NCBI GenBank assembly: GCA_965197385.1
Contig: CBDANA010000008.1
Coordinates: 558,001-622,000 of the forward strand
Source of the DNA: G963667915 sp965197385
GTDB taxonomy: Bacteria > Acidobacteriota > Vicinamibacteria > Vicinamibacterales > UBA823
DNA length: 64,000 bases
Reading direction: 5' to 3'
The notes under the pieces: generated by a model
Seen by the model: the letters and a program-made list of their open reading frames with translations, nothing else
The model's database searches: none
Told to the model about the DNA's origin: nothing
In this document: in pieces, positions 7,584-16,150 of the stretch
Position numbering within the stretch: the first letter of the stretch is position 1
Layout: the number at the start of each line of letters is the position of its first letter
Made by a program: the position numbers and the translations under genes

Positions 7584-8387
7584 TCAGATCAGTCGATCCA
7601 GCGGGAACGCCCGAGCGTCCAGGATCACGTCCGCCAGCACCTCACCGTAGTGGGCCACCAGCCGCTGTCCCGTAGCGGCGTCCGCCTGTCGGGCATCACC
7701 CACGACGCCTGAACCGTTGAGGTCGCCGGCCAGCCAAGCAAAGGAGGCCGCTTCGTGTTCCGGACCCAGGCGACGCAAGGCCCCTTCGAGTTCCTGTCCG
7801 AGTGACGGCGCGTCCCGGATCTCCTGCGTGCGCACCAGGTCGGGACGCAGGTGCAGCATCATCGCGGTCTCCACCGCTCCGCCATGCAGCCCGTGGCGCC
7901 ACTCCGCGTCCGGCAGACTCACCCCGTTGGGGCGCGGAAAGTAAAAATAGCCGGCCTGCACCACGAGTAGACCGGCGTCGGCCCGCAACCGCAGCCCGGC
8001 GGTGTCCAGCGCGGGACGATTGCCCCCATGGCTATTGCTGAGCACCAGCCGTCTCACCCCACACCGGGCCATGGCCATGCCGTACTCGTGAATCACCCCG
8101 CTCAGTAGCTCCGGCGCCAGGCTCAAGGTTCCCTCGAAGCGCAGATGCTCCCCGCTGGATCCGACCGCCTGTGGCGGAAGTACCCAGGCTGGGAAGTCAT
8201 CCGGTAAGCGACTGAAGGCGCTGGCCAGTAGACCCAGGCCGATGTCGAGGTCGGTAGACAAGGGCAGATGCGGACCGTGCTGCTCGATGGCGGCCAGCGG
8301 CAGGATGACCACCGGATCCGTCGCGGCCAGGCCTTTGGCCTCGGTGGTGGTCATGGAGTGCCAGTAGCGGATTGGATTCTGAGGCAT
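7584..8387 (-). CDS. creatininase-family amidohydrolase
   Basis: 267 residues with the family metal sites: EQHGPHLPLSTD at residues 35-46, NSHGGNRPA around 117, and HGGAVETAMML about 170-180. The family includes creatinine amidohydrolase, MftE and the archaeal ArfB deformylase that acts on a GTP-derived formamidopyrimidine. In a locus with GTP cyclohydrolase and RibD-type reductase, an amide-bond hydrolase acting on the pyrimidine (ArfB-like) is an attractive guess, not shown. It ends 14 bp from the end of the convergent ribA-like gene and lies 26 bp downstream of the phosphotransferase gene, probably in one transcript with it. Confidence 0.85.
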   Translation of the reverse strand: MPQNPIRYWHSMTTTEAKGLAATDPVVILPLAAIEQHGPHLPLSTDLDIGLGLLASAFSRLPDDFPAWVLPPQAVGSSGEHLRFEGTLSLAPELLSGVIHEYGMAMARCGVRRLVLSNSHGGNRPALDTAGLRLRADAGLLVVQAGYFYFPRPNGVSLPDAEWRHGLHGGAVETAMMLHLRPDLVRTQEIRDAPSLGQELEGALRRLGPEHEAASFAWLAGDLNGSGVVGDARQADAATGQRLVAHYGEVLADVILDARAFPLDRLI

Positions 8388-8413
8388 CGTGCGTTCCCGT
8401 GGGCTCGGGAGAA

Positions 8414-10045
8414 CTACTTGCCGTCCACGGAGGCCGTCATGTCGGGAGCCGCCGGTTCGCTGAACGCCCGCACGAACCAGTCACGAAAGGTGTCCATGCC
8501 GCGCGCCGGCTGATTCGGGTCGGGCAGCGCTCCGGCCTCGAATCCCCAGTCCAGAAAGGGCTGCACCAGCGCCGGGTCACGGCTGATCACATGGACCGGC
8601 ACCGCTCGACTGGCGTCGTCGCCGGTAATCAACGGCGCCGGCTGGTGGTCGCCGAGCACGATGCACAGCGTGCGGTCGTCGACGTAGCGTTCGGCGTACC
8701 CAATCATCGTATGGATCGCGTAGTCCACCGACCGTGCATAGTGCTCGCGCACGCGATCGTAATCCCGCCACAGGTCCTCCGGCCGCTCGCCAGCGTCCGC
8801 CCACTTGGCGAAGACCGATCCGTCGCCGATGGCATCCCAGTCATCGAGGACAGGCAGAATCGGCGTCCAGGGCGCATGGCTGCTGATCAGGCTGAGCTCG
8901 GTGAACAGCGGCCGCGCGTCGGTCTCCCGGATCTTATGTTGCAAGAAGGACCAGGTGAACTGATCCGGCATCGTGACCCAGTTCAAGGGCGGACCGGCGT
9001 AGTCGATGTCCCGACGGGCCAGGATCTGGTCGTAGCCGAGGCGATCCCCCTCCGGCCAGGCCAGCGTGATCTGCGGCATCAGGGCGACCGTGCGATGTCC
9101 GGCCCGACGGAAGTCGTCAATGAGGGTCTCGCGGCCGCTCGCCAGGAGCAGGTCATATCGCAACTGATTGTCCAGCCAAGCTCCGCTGATCAGCGACTCA
9201 CGCGCCAGCCAGGACTGGCCGCCCTGGATCGGCGCCACCAGCGTGCCGGTGGCCAGATGCAGGCCGGCGTCATCCATGCGCTCGGCCAGCTCGTCCAGCC
9301 GGGGCACGATGACCGACGCATATCGCGAGTCGTACAGCGCCGACACCCCGTAGGACTCGACGAAGGCCAGCACCACATCACGGCCCCGCAGCCGCCCCAG
9401 GAGGCCCCCCAGCTCGCCATAGGTGGCGGGCCTCGCGGCCAATTCGGCGGCGAACCGTTCGCGTTCATTCAGCATCCGGAAAAAGTGCCGAGTCTGGTTC
9501 GTGGCAATCTCCACGGCGGGCCAGGTCACTCGCTGGGCGAGCAGAGGGATTCGGTTTCCCGCGAACCCGGCGCAGGCGACGGCGACGAGCGCCACGCCGA
9601 CGGTCCGGACGACGAGTCTTCCCTTCTGAAACTCGAAGGGGCTCAAGAGGTACGCCAGGAGCCAGATCATGAGCACGGGAGCCGCCGCCAGGCCGAACAT
9701 GATCAGCCCGGCCTTGGTCGGACCCATCGTGCCCGTCAAGAGGTTGTAGACCGCGCTCAGCAGGTGCACATCGAGGTAGAGGTTCAAGGGCCGGGCTAGG
9801 GCGAGCCGGATCGCGGCGTCCGCGAACGCCAGAAGGCCCAGCAGGACGATGACGAGGGCGACGACGAGGGTGATCGCGGCGCTCCAGCGGCTCCGGGGGA
9901 GCAGCGCACAGAGGCCGACGACCAGCCACGCGTCCATCGCCAGCCACGGTGGACCCAGACTGCCCTGGAGCAGCCACCCTGGCGCCAGGACCAGGATATT
10001 GACAAGCACCAGCCCGATCAGCAGACTCGAAATTCTCACGCGCAC
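8414..10045 (-). CDS. LTA-synthase / OpgB-like membrane sulfatase-fold phosphotransferase
   Basis: 543 residues. The first about 165 residues hold about five membrane helices, followed by an extracytoplasmic alkaline-phosphatase-superfamily domain: VVLAFVESYG (metal Glu) at about 225, a Gly-Gln-Ser nucleophile region GGQSWLARES, SLISSHAPWTP, and LGDHQPAPLITG near the end. Enzymes of this group move phosphoglycerol or similar groups from lipids to glycans (LtaS, OpgB). It is divergent from opgG (42 bp) and next to opgH, so decoration of periplasmic glucans is the natural prediction. It may instead act on the product of the neighbouring small-molecule genes. Confidence 0.8.
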   Translation of the reverse strand: MRVRISSLLIGLVLVNILVLAPGWLLQGSLGPPWLAMDAWLVVGLCALLPRSRWSAAITLVVALVIVLLGLLAFADAAIRLALARPLNLYLDVHLLSAVYNLLTGTMGPTKAGLIMFGLAAAPVLMIWLLAYLLSPFEFQKGRLVVRTVGVALVAVACAGFAGNRIPLLAQRVTWPAVEIATNQTRHFFRMLNERERFAAELAARPATYGELGGLLGRLRGRDVVLAFVESYGVSALYDSRYASVIVPRLDELAERMDDAGLHLATGTLVAPIQGGQSWLARESLISGAWLDNQLRYDLLLASGRETLIDDFRRAGHRTVALMPQITLAWPEGDRLGYDQILARRDIDYAGPPLNWVTMPDQFTWSFLQHKIRETDARPLFTELSLISSHAPWTPILPVLDDWDAIGDGSVFAKWADAGERPEDLWRDYDRVREHYARSVDYAIHTMIGYAERYVDDRTLCIVLGDHQPAPLITGDDASRAVPVHVISRDPALVQPFLDWGFEAGALPDPNQPARGMDTFRDWFVRAFSEPAAPDMTASVDGK

Positions 10046-10087
10046 GCGCAGCCGTCCGGTCGGGGATCCTCAGCACTCACGAATGCC

Positions 10088-11797
10088 ATGACGTGTCGTC
10101 GCCTCGTCGTTCTCGGACTCGCCGTGTCGGTCCCATTCGTCATTGCCACGTGCGCCGCGTGCGATGAGGGGTCCGAACGGCACTCCACAGTACTCCAGCG
10201 CCAACAGGACGCCAACCTGGCCGCGGACCAGCCAGCCGAATTTCCGCTGGGTCCAGCGTTCGAGCCGGCCACTCCGGTCGCGCTGTACGAGCAGATTATC
10301 GAGCGCGCGCGCCGCCTGGCCGAGACCCCCTATGCGCCACCCACGCCGTCGCTGACGGATGCCTTGGCCGGTCTGAGCTACGAGCAGTACCGGTCGATCC
10401 AGTCTCGTCCCGAGAAGGCGCTCTGGCAAGACGAAGGGCGATTCGCCGTTCAGCTCCTGCATCCAGGGTTTCTGTACCGAGAGCCGGTGCGGATACACGT
10501 GGTGCGGGGCGATCAGATTACCGCGCTCCCATTCGACAAGACCCTGTTCCGCTACGTCGGCAGTGCTGAGTCCGTGGGTAGGATCGTCACCCCTGAACTC
10601 GACCTTGATTATGCCGGCTTTCGGGTCTACTACCCGCTTGAGGATGACGATGACGACGACGACGATGACAATACCGGTCGCTCAGAGGTGGTCGTCTTCC
10701 TCGGCGCCTCCTACTTCCGCCTCCTGGGTCCCGGCCAGGTGCATGGGCTGTCCTCGCGAGGCCTGGCGGTCAACATCACCCTGGACCGCGGGGAGGAGTT
10801 TCCCGCCTTCCAGGAGTTCTGGCTGGTCCAACCGGAACCCGAGGCACCCTCGCTGACCTTCTACGCCCTGCTCGACAGCCCGTCGGTGACGGGCGCCTAT
10901 CGCTTCGATCTGGAACCGGGCGCGTACACCGCGATGACGATCGACGCCCGGCTGTACGCGCGGCAGGATGTCGGCAAGCTCGGTGTGGCACCATTGAGCA
11001 GCATGTTTCTGTACGGCCAGAACCGAATGCCGGCCTTCGACGACTTCCGTCCGCAGGTGCACGACTCGGACGGTCTGCTGATGCACACGGCCGGAGGCGA
11101 GTGGATCTGGCGACCGCTCAGCAACGGGCCGGGGTTGCGAGTCACCTCCCTGCGCGACCAGACGCCGCGGGGGTTCGGCCTGCTGCAGCGTGACCGGAGC
11201 TTCACCAGCTATCTCGACCTGGAGGCCAACTATCATCGTCGGCCGAGCGAGTGGGTCGCCGTCGACGAGGGGGATTGGGGTCGCGGGGGCGTCGAATTGC
11301 TGGCCATTCCCACCCGCTCGGAGTTCAACGACAACATCGCCGCCTATTGGGTGCCGGACCAGCCGTTCCTGGCAGGCGATGCGCGGCGCTACCGCTACCG
11401 CCTGACGACCTTCGACAGCCGACTCGAGGCCCAGACGCTGGCGCACGTTGAGCGGACCCGCTTCGGCCGCGACGCGCTCCCCGGCCAGAACGATCCACTC
11501 CCGAGTCGACAGCGGCAGTTCGTCATTGACTTCACTGACTTCACTGACTTTGATTTCGTCAATGGAGAGTTGTCCGCGCCCATCGGTGCTCAGTCGACCG
11601 CCGTGCACGCGGTGTTCGAGACGTCTGCCGGTCGAATGTCCGACCTGGTCGTGCAGCGGTTGCCAGGCGACGTGGGCTGGCGCGCCGCGTTTCGGCTGAC
11701 GCCGTCCGGCACCAGACCAGCCGACATGCGGCTGTATCTGAAGGCGGACGGCCGGCGGCTGAGCGAAACCTGGAGCTATGTCTGGTACGTCCAGTGA
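10088..11797 (+). CDS. opgG: periplasmic glucan biosynthesis protein OpgG (MdoG)
   Basis: 569 residues with an N-terminal secretion signal (LVVLGLAVSVPFVIATCAAC). The MdoG fold is recognisable through LADQPAEFPLG, PYAPP, LSYEQYRSIQ, ALW, FAVQLLHPGFLYREPVRI, FLGASYFR, SSRGLAVNI, EEFPAFQEFWL, FLYGQNRM, EWIWRPLSNG, FGLLQRDR and a C-terminal Ig-like domain. OpgG acts in the periplasm on glucan backbone branching with OpgH. Two simple-sequence oddities are present: a run of about nine Asp near residue 187 (10643-10671) and a TDFTDFTDF repeat near 480. The gene overlaps opgH by 20 bp, so they are translationally linked. Confidence 0.93.
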   Translation: MTCRRLVVLGLAVSVPFVIATCAACDEGSERHSTVLQRQQDANLAADQPAEFPLGPAFEPATPVALYEQIIERARRLAETPYAPPTPSLTDALAGLSYEQYRSIQSRPEKALWQDEGRFAVQLLHPGFLYREPVRIHVVRGDQITALPFDKTLFRYVGSAESVGRIVTPELDLDYAGFRVYYPLEDDDDDDDDDNTGRSEVVVFLGASYFRLLGPGQVHGLSSRGLAVNITLDRGEEFPAFQEFWLVQPEPEAPSLTFYALLDSPSVTGAYRFDLEPGAYTAMTIDARLYARQDVGKLGVAPLSSMFLYGQNRMPAFDDFRPQVHDSDGLLMHTAGGEWIWRPLSNGPGLRVTSLRDQTPRGFGLLQRDRSFTSYLDLEANYHRRPSEWVAVDEGDWGRGGVELLAIPTRSEFNDNIAAYWVPDQPFLAGDARRYRYRLTTFDSRLEAQTLAHVERTRFGRDALPGQNDPLPSRQRQFVIDFTDFTDFDFVNGELSAPIGAQSTAVHAVFETSAGRMSDLVVQRLPGDVGWRAAFRLTPSGTRPADMRLYLKADGRRLSETWSYVWYVQ

Positions 11798-13667
11798 CAC
11801 GGCACCGGCGGCGCGGCCGATCATCCGGGTGCCGTTCGCACGGCTGCGGCGCGGGCTGTTCTTCGGGCTGGTGATCGGAGCCACGCTCGTCGGTGTCGGC
11901 CTGATGCTCGACATCGTGCGGGACAAAGGCATCACCGGTCTGGAGATCGTCATCCTGGGATTGTTCGCCGTGACGTTCAGCTGGATTTCCATGGCGTTCT
12001 GGAATGCGGTGATCGGGTTCGTCCTCACCCTGGCGCGCCGCGATCCGCTCTCGCTCGACCGGGCGCCAGCCGCCCCGAGCGGCAACGGACCGATCGCGAG
12101 CCGCGCGGCGCTCGTCATGCCGGTGCACAATGAGGATCCGGACCGGGTCATGAGCGGGCTGGCCGCCATGCGACGGTCGCTCGACCGAACCGATCACGCT
12201 GACCGGTTCGACATCCACCTCCTGAGCGACACCACTGATCCCACGATCGCCCGAGCGGAAGAAGCCGCGTGGCGGGACGTGTGCCAGCAACTGGGTCACT
12301 CGACCGGCCTGCACTACCGGCGCCGCGCCACCAACGCCGGTCGCAAGGCGGGGAACATCGCGGACTTCTGTGAGCACTGGCGCGCGGCGTACGACTTCAT
12401 GGTGGTCCTGGATGCCGACAGCATCATGAGTGGAAACACCGTCTTGGCGCTGGTGCGCACCATGGAGGCCAACCCGAGCGTGGGCCTGATTCAGACAGTT
12501 CCGTTACCGGCGCGCCAGACCACGCTGTTCGGCCGGCTGGTGCAGTTCGCCGGCTGTCTCTACGGCCCGATGCTGGCCGCCGGCCAAAGCTTCTGGCAGA
12601 CCGACGCCGCCAACTACTTCGGCCACAACGCCATCGTCCGGGTCGGGGCCTTCGCCGACGACTGCCGCTTGCCCGTGCTGCCCGGTCAGCCCCCGCTGGG
12701 TGGCCTCATCCTGAGCCATGACTTCGTGGAAGCTGCGCTGATGCGGCGCGCCGGCTGGCAGGTCTATCTCATGACGTCGCTAGGCGACAGCTACGAAGAA
12801 GTGCCAGGTACCATTCCGGAGTACGCCACGCGGGACCGGCGCTGGACCCAGGGGAGCCTGCAACACCTACGTCTCCTGCTGGCCTGCGGCCTGCATGGGA
12901 TGAACCGGCTGCATTTCCTCTTCGGGGCGATGGGGTATCTCTCGTCGCTGCTGTGGCTGCTGATGCTGCTGGCCAGCACCGCCTACGTCCTGCTGCCGGC
13001 CCTCAGCACCGACGCGCTCCTTCCTGACGGCCGACAGTGGTTCCAGGACTCGTTGATCGTCGGCATGAGCCAGGTTGTCCCCCTGCTGGCTGTGACCGTC
13101 GTCGTGCTGTTCGCGCCCAAGTTCCTGGCCCTGATCCTGGCGCTGGGCCGGCGCCGGCACGCGTTCGGGGGCACCGGGCGACTGCTGATCAGCACGGTGC
13201 TAGAAATGCTGTTTGCGGTGCTGATCGCGCCGGTCATGATGCTGCATCACACGCACTTCGTGATGAGCGTCCTGGGCGGCCATGACATCGAGTGGGCCCC
13301 GCAGGTGCGCGATGGGCACGCCGTCGGCTGGCCAGACGCCTGGCGCACCACCGGGTGGATCGCGACGGTCGGCCTGCTCTGGGCCGGCCTGACGCTATAT
13401 CACAGCCCAGCCTTCTTCCTGTGGCTGACGCCGATCTTCACGGGCCTGCTCCTGGCCGCACCGCTCGTTCGCTGGACCAGCCGCCGGTCGTTGGGGCAAT
13501 GGACCCGCCGCCTGGGCCTCTTCCTCGTACCCTCCGAGACGTGGCAGCCACCGGAATTGCAGTGGTCACGCTCGTCCGGTGAGGCGACGAGCGGGCTTTC
13601 GATTCGCGAGATTCGCCACCCGGCTTCGGCTTCCTCATCGCAACACGCGACCCTTGGGATCGAATGA
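11778..13667 (+). CDS. opgH: glucans biosynthesis glucosyltransferase OpgH (MdoH)
   Basis: 629 residues, a GT2 enzyme in the inner membrane that polymerises the linear glucan from UDP-glucose. Two helices at about 25-80, then the cytosolic catalytic domain with VMPVHNEDP, LSDTTDP, RRRATNAGRKAGNI, VVLDADS (DxD) at about 210, SHDFVEAALMRRAG and the acceptor motif RDRRWTQG, followed by a cluster of helices from about 375 on. It is shorter than the E. coli protein (about 850) mainly through short N- and C-terminal tails. Start at 11778 overlaps opgG. Immediate neighbours suggest a complete glucan module: OpgG, OpgH and a membrane phosphotransferase. Confidence 0.93.
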   Translation: MSGTSSDTAPAARPIIRVPFARLRRGLFFGLVIGATLVGVGLMLDIVRDKGITGLEIVILGLFAVTFSWISMAFWNAVIGFVLTLARRDPLSLDRAPAAPSGNGPIASRAALVMPVHNEDPDRVMSGLAAMRRSLDRTDHADRFDIHLLSDTTDPTIARAEEAAWRDVCQQLGHSTGLHYRRRATNAGRKAGNIADFCEHWRAAYDFMVVLDADSIMSGNTVLALVRTMEANPSVGLIQTVPLPARQTTLFGRLVQFAGCLYGPMLAAGQSFWQTDAANYFGHNAIVRVGAFADDCRLPVLPGQPPLGGLILSHDFVEAALMRRAGWQVYLMTSLGDSYEEVPGTIPEYATRDRRWTQGSLQHLRLLLACGLHGMNRLHFLFGAMGYLSSLLWLLMLLASTAYVLLPALSTDALLPDGRQWFQDSLIVGMSQVVPLLAVTVVVLFAPKFLALILALGRRRHAFGGTGRLLISTVLEMLFAVLIAPVMMLHHTHFVMSVLGGHDIEWAPQVRDGHAVGWPDAWRTTGWIATVGLLWAGLTLYHSPAFFLWLTPIFTGLLLAAPLVRWTSRRSLGQWTRRLGLFLVPSETWQPPELQWSRSSGEATSGLSIREIRHPASASSSQHATLGIE

Positions 13668-13874
13668 TCCTGGAAAGCACCGAGGCGACGTGAACACGAT
13701 GACGTGACCTCCGTGTTCTATTCTGATTTCAAAATAGCCGCCCTGGGTCCAGAAATTCCCCAGGAAGATACCGCCATCTCTCAGAACGGCGCTGACCTTC
13801 TCGAACGTCTCGGCTTCTTCCGCAGTGACAGTCGGTCGCCGGATGGGTTCGCGGTTTTTAAACGGAAATGACAT
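13635..13874 (-). CDS. small hypothetical protein
   Basis: 79 residues with an ordinary composition and a plausible Shine-Dalgarno (AGAGTGAAAG) just before the ATG at 13874. It overlaps the end of opgH on the other strand by 33 bp. No family was recognised. The C-terminal stretch (GGYFEIRIEHGGHVIVFTS) looks like a small beta-rich fold. It may be a fragment of a longer gene. Confidence 0.4.
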   Translation of the reverse strand: MSFPFKNREPIRRPTVTAEEAETFEKVSAVLRDGGIFLGNFWTQGGYFEIRIEHGGHVIVFTSPRCFPGSFDPKGRVLR

Positions 13875-14186
13875 CTTTCACTCTGCGATCGATCGCCCGT
13901 ACATGCTGTCGCTTCAAGGCTTGTTCAGCGCTTGTTCAGAGCCCAGACACAGCCTAGCAGCTCGTGGTGCCATGTCGATGGATGCCCCACTCATTTCAGG
14001 CGTTGTCTCTGCGTCCCTCACCCTCTACAATGCCCGTGGTGAAAGTCCTGCTGCATTCGACCGCCGATGCATCCCACCATGGGCGGCGCTGCGCGCTGTC
14101 CACGATGGGTCAAATACTCCCGGTATTCTTCCTCCTCGCGCCTACCTCGGGCCGACCGCGGCTTCGGTATAGTCTTAGCGGGTATT
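13875..14186. other. gap without recognised gene
   Basis: About 310 bp between the small hypothetical gene and the left end of the IS6 element. Reading frames here are short and have no recognisable content; AT content is slightly raised near 13900-13960, where promoters for the minus-strand gene could lie. Confidence 0.5.
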
Positions 14187-15896
14187 GTCAGGTTGAGGCG
14201 ACGAGTGGCAGAGTAGGCCGATGAGGAGCCAGTCGGCCAGCTATCACGGATATCGATTCCCACCCGACATCATCAACCACGCGGTCTGGCTCTACTATCG
14301 ATTCTGCCTCAGCTTCCGCGATGCTGAAGATCTCCTCGCGCAACGAGGCGTGACGGTCACCTACGAGACGCTTCGGCAGTGGTGCCAGCGGTTCGGTCCG
14401 GTCTACGCCCGGCAGCTGCGGCGCCGGCGCGGTCGGCTGGGAGACACCTGGTATCTCGACGAGGTGTTCGTCACGATCCAGGGTCGCCAGCAATACTTGT
14501 GGCGCGCCGTGGATGAGGACGGTGACGTCCTGGACATCCTCGTGCAACCACGACGGAATCGGCACGCCGCGGTGCGATTCTTTCGCAGGTTACTGAAGAC
14601 CCAGCGGCACGTGCCGCGACGCCTGATCACCGACACGCTGCGCAGTTACTCGGCCGCCTGTCGCGCGGTGATGCCATCGGTGCTCCACTGCACCGATCAG
14701 TACGCGAACAACCGCGCGGAGGTCTCTCATCAACCGACACGACAGCGTGAGCGCCAGATGCGGTGTTTCACGTCGGCCGCTCAGCTCCAACGGTTCGCGT
14801 CGGTTCACGGTATCGTGCAGAATCTGTTCCGAGTCGGTCGGCACCTCTTGCGGTCGGCTCACCACCGTCTGCTCCGCACCCGCGCGTTCGTTGAATGGGA
14901 TGCGGTGACGTGCGCCTGCTGAGAACGATCGGAGGCATCGATTTCACGGGGCAAGAGCGTGCTGCCCTCAACAAGTTGACAATGCCCCTGGACATCCTCG
15001 TGCAACCACGACGGAATCGGCACGCCGCGGTGCGATTCTTTCGCAGGTTACTGAAGACCCAGCGGCACGTGCCGCGACGCCTGATCACCGACACGCTGCG
15101 CAGTTACTCGGCCGCCTGTCGCGCGGTGATGCCATCGGTGCTCCACTGCACCGATCAGTACGCGAACAACCGCGCGGAGGTCTCTCATCAACCGACACGA
15201 CAGCGTGAGCGCCAGATGCGGTGTTTCACGTCGGCCGCTCAGCTCCAACGGTTCGCGTCGGTTCACGGTATCGTGCAGAATCTGTTCCGAGTCGGTCGGC
15301 ACCTCTTGCGGTCGGCTCACCACCGTCTGCTCCGCACCCGCGCGTTCGTTGAATGGGATGCGGTGACGTGCGCCTGCTGAGAACGATCGGAGGCATCGAT
15401 TTCACGGGGCAAGAGCGTGCTGCCCTCAACAAGTTGACAATGCCCCTGGACATCCTCGTGCAACCACGACGGAATCGGCACGCCGCGGTGCGATTCTTTC
15501 GCAGGTTACTGAAGACCCAGCGGCACGTGCCGCGACGCCTGATCACCGACACGCTGCGCAGTTACTCGGCCGCCTGTCGCGCGGTGATGCCATCGGTGCT
15601 CCACTGCACCGATCAGTACGCGAACAACCGCGCGGAGGTCTCTCATCAACCGACACGACAGCGTGAGCGCCAGATGCGGTGTTTCACGTCGGCCGCTCAG
15701 CTCCAACGGTTCGCGTCGGTTCACGGTATCGTGCAGAATCTGTTCCGAGTCGGTCGGCACCTCTTGCGGTCGGCTCACCACCGTCTGCTCCGCACCCGCG
15801 CGTTCGTTGAATGGGATGCGGTGACGTGCGCCTGCTGAGAACGATCAGAGGCATCGATTTCACGGGGTAAGGGCGTGCTGCCCTCAACAAGTTGAC
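14187..15896. mobile_element. IS6-family element with tandemly triplicated 3' half
   Basis: The left end reads GTCAGGTTGAGG at 14187 and the right end, read inward, GTCAACTTGTTGAGGG, ending at 15896. A normal IS6 element would end after about 800 bp; this one is about 1.7 kb because the 3' 458 bp occurs three times. The right end touches the left end of an IS110 element at 15897. Confidence 0.8.
14221..14922 (+). CDS. IS6-family DDE transposase (full length)
   Basis: 233 residues, normal for the family. The N-terminal part YHGYRFPPDIINHAVWLYYRFCLSFRD leads to a helix-turn-helix, and the DDE triad is visible in YLDEVFVTI (D at about 80), LITDTLRSY and NRAEVSHQPTRQRERQM. IS6 enzymes make cointegrates and are strong drivers of gene capture. 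The start at 14221 is 34 bp inside the left repeat. The distal part is repeated downstream, see the repeat entry. Confidence 0.92.
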   Translation: MRSQSASYHGYRFPPDIINHAVWLYYRFCLSFRDAEDLLAQRGVTVTYETLRQWCQRFGPVYARQLRRRRGRLGDTWYLDEVFVTIQGRQQYLWRAVDEDGDVLDILVQPRRNRHAAVRFFRRLLKTQRHVPRRLITDTLRSYSAACRAVMPSVLHCTDQYANNRAEVSHQPTRQRERQMRCFTSAAQLQRFASVHGIVQNLFRVGRHLLRSAHHRLLRTRAFVEWDAVTCAC

Positions 15897-15902
15897 TGTG
15901 AG
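14529..15902 (+). repeat. 3 x 458-bp tandem repeat of the IS6 transposase 3' half
   Basis: Units begin at CCTGGACATCCTCG at 14529, 14987 and 15445 (spacing exactly 458 bp). Copies 1 and 2 look identical; copy 3 differs at a few bases near its end. Each unit holds the transposase C-terminal half plus the terminal sequence up to GTTGAC. Copies 2 and 3 give reading frames of 161 residues (14895-15380 and 15353-15838) that begin in the terminal sequence of the previous unit and run on into the transposase without the N-terminal DNA-binding part, so they are not expected to work. A collapse or expansion error in assembly is possible. Confidence 0.9.
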
Positions 15903-16150
15903 CATGATTCCCCTGCCTGTCGGGGTTGCTCAGTGACACCGGTGGGTGCCGGTGGGCGCTGGCCTGACCCACAAGTTGACTGACCTACGGTCCTGGCTAC
16001 TGAACTGTCGGTCATCGTCCGTCGGCGATTGACACGGCAACCCGTCTGACCGGATGGGCCGTGACCCAATAGGGGCCTGCTGCAACGTCGACCCATCACA
16101 GTCCTGTCCGCCCATCCGGCCGACGCACCAGCACCCGAAGAGGCCACCCG
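15897..16150 (+). ncRNA. candidate IS110 bridge RNA region (left non-coding end)
   Basis: A 254-bp non-coding stretch upstream of the transposase gene that is closely conserved with the same stretch of copy b (54579-54836, other strand), including GACACCGGTGGGTGCCGGTG, TTGACTGACCTACGGTCCT and GACCCAATAGGGGCCTGCTG. It holds hairpin-forming segments such as CACCGGTGGGTGCCGGTGGG. IS110-group elements are known to make a bridge RNA from this end that pairs with donor and target DNA. The exact RNA ends and loops were not determined. Confidence 0.5.

Noticed and set aside
8372..9799. Long plus-strand open frame of about 475 codons
   Set aside because: It is antisense to the LTA-synthase-like gene; its composition is that of a GC-rich shadow and it shows no domain.
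14895..15838. Two separate 161-residue genes between the IS6 and IS110
   Set aside because: They are tandem copies of the IS6 transposase 3' half, starting in terminal IS sequence, not independent genes.
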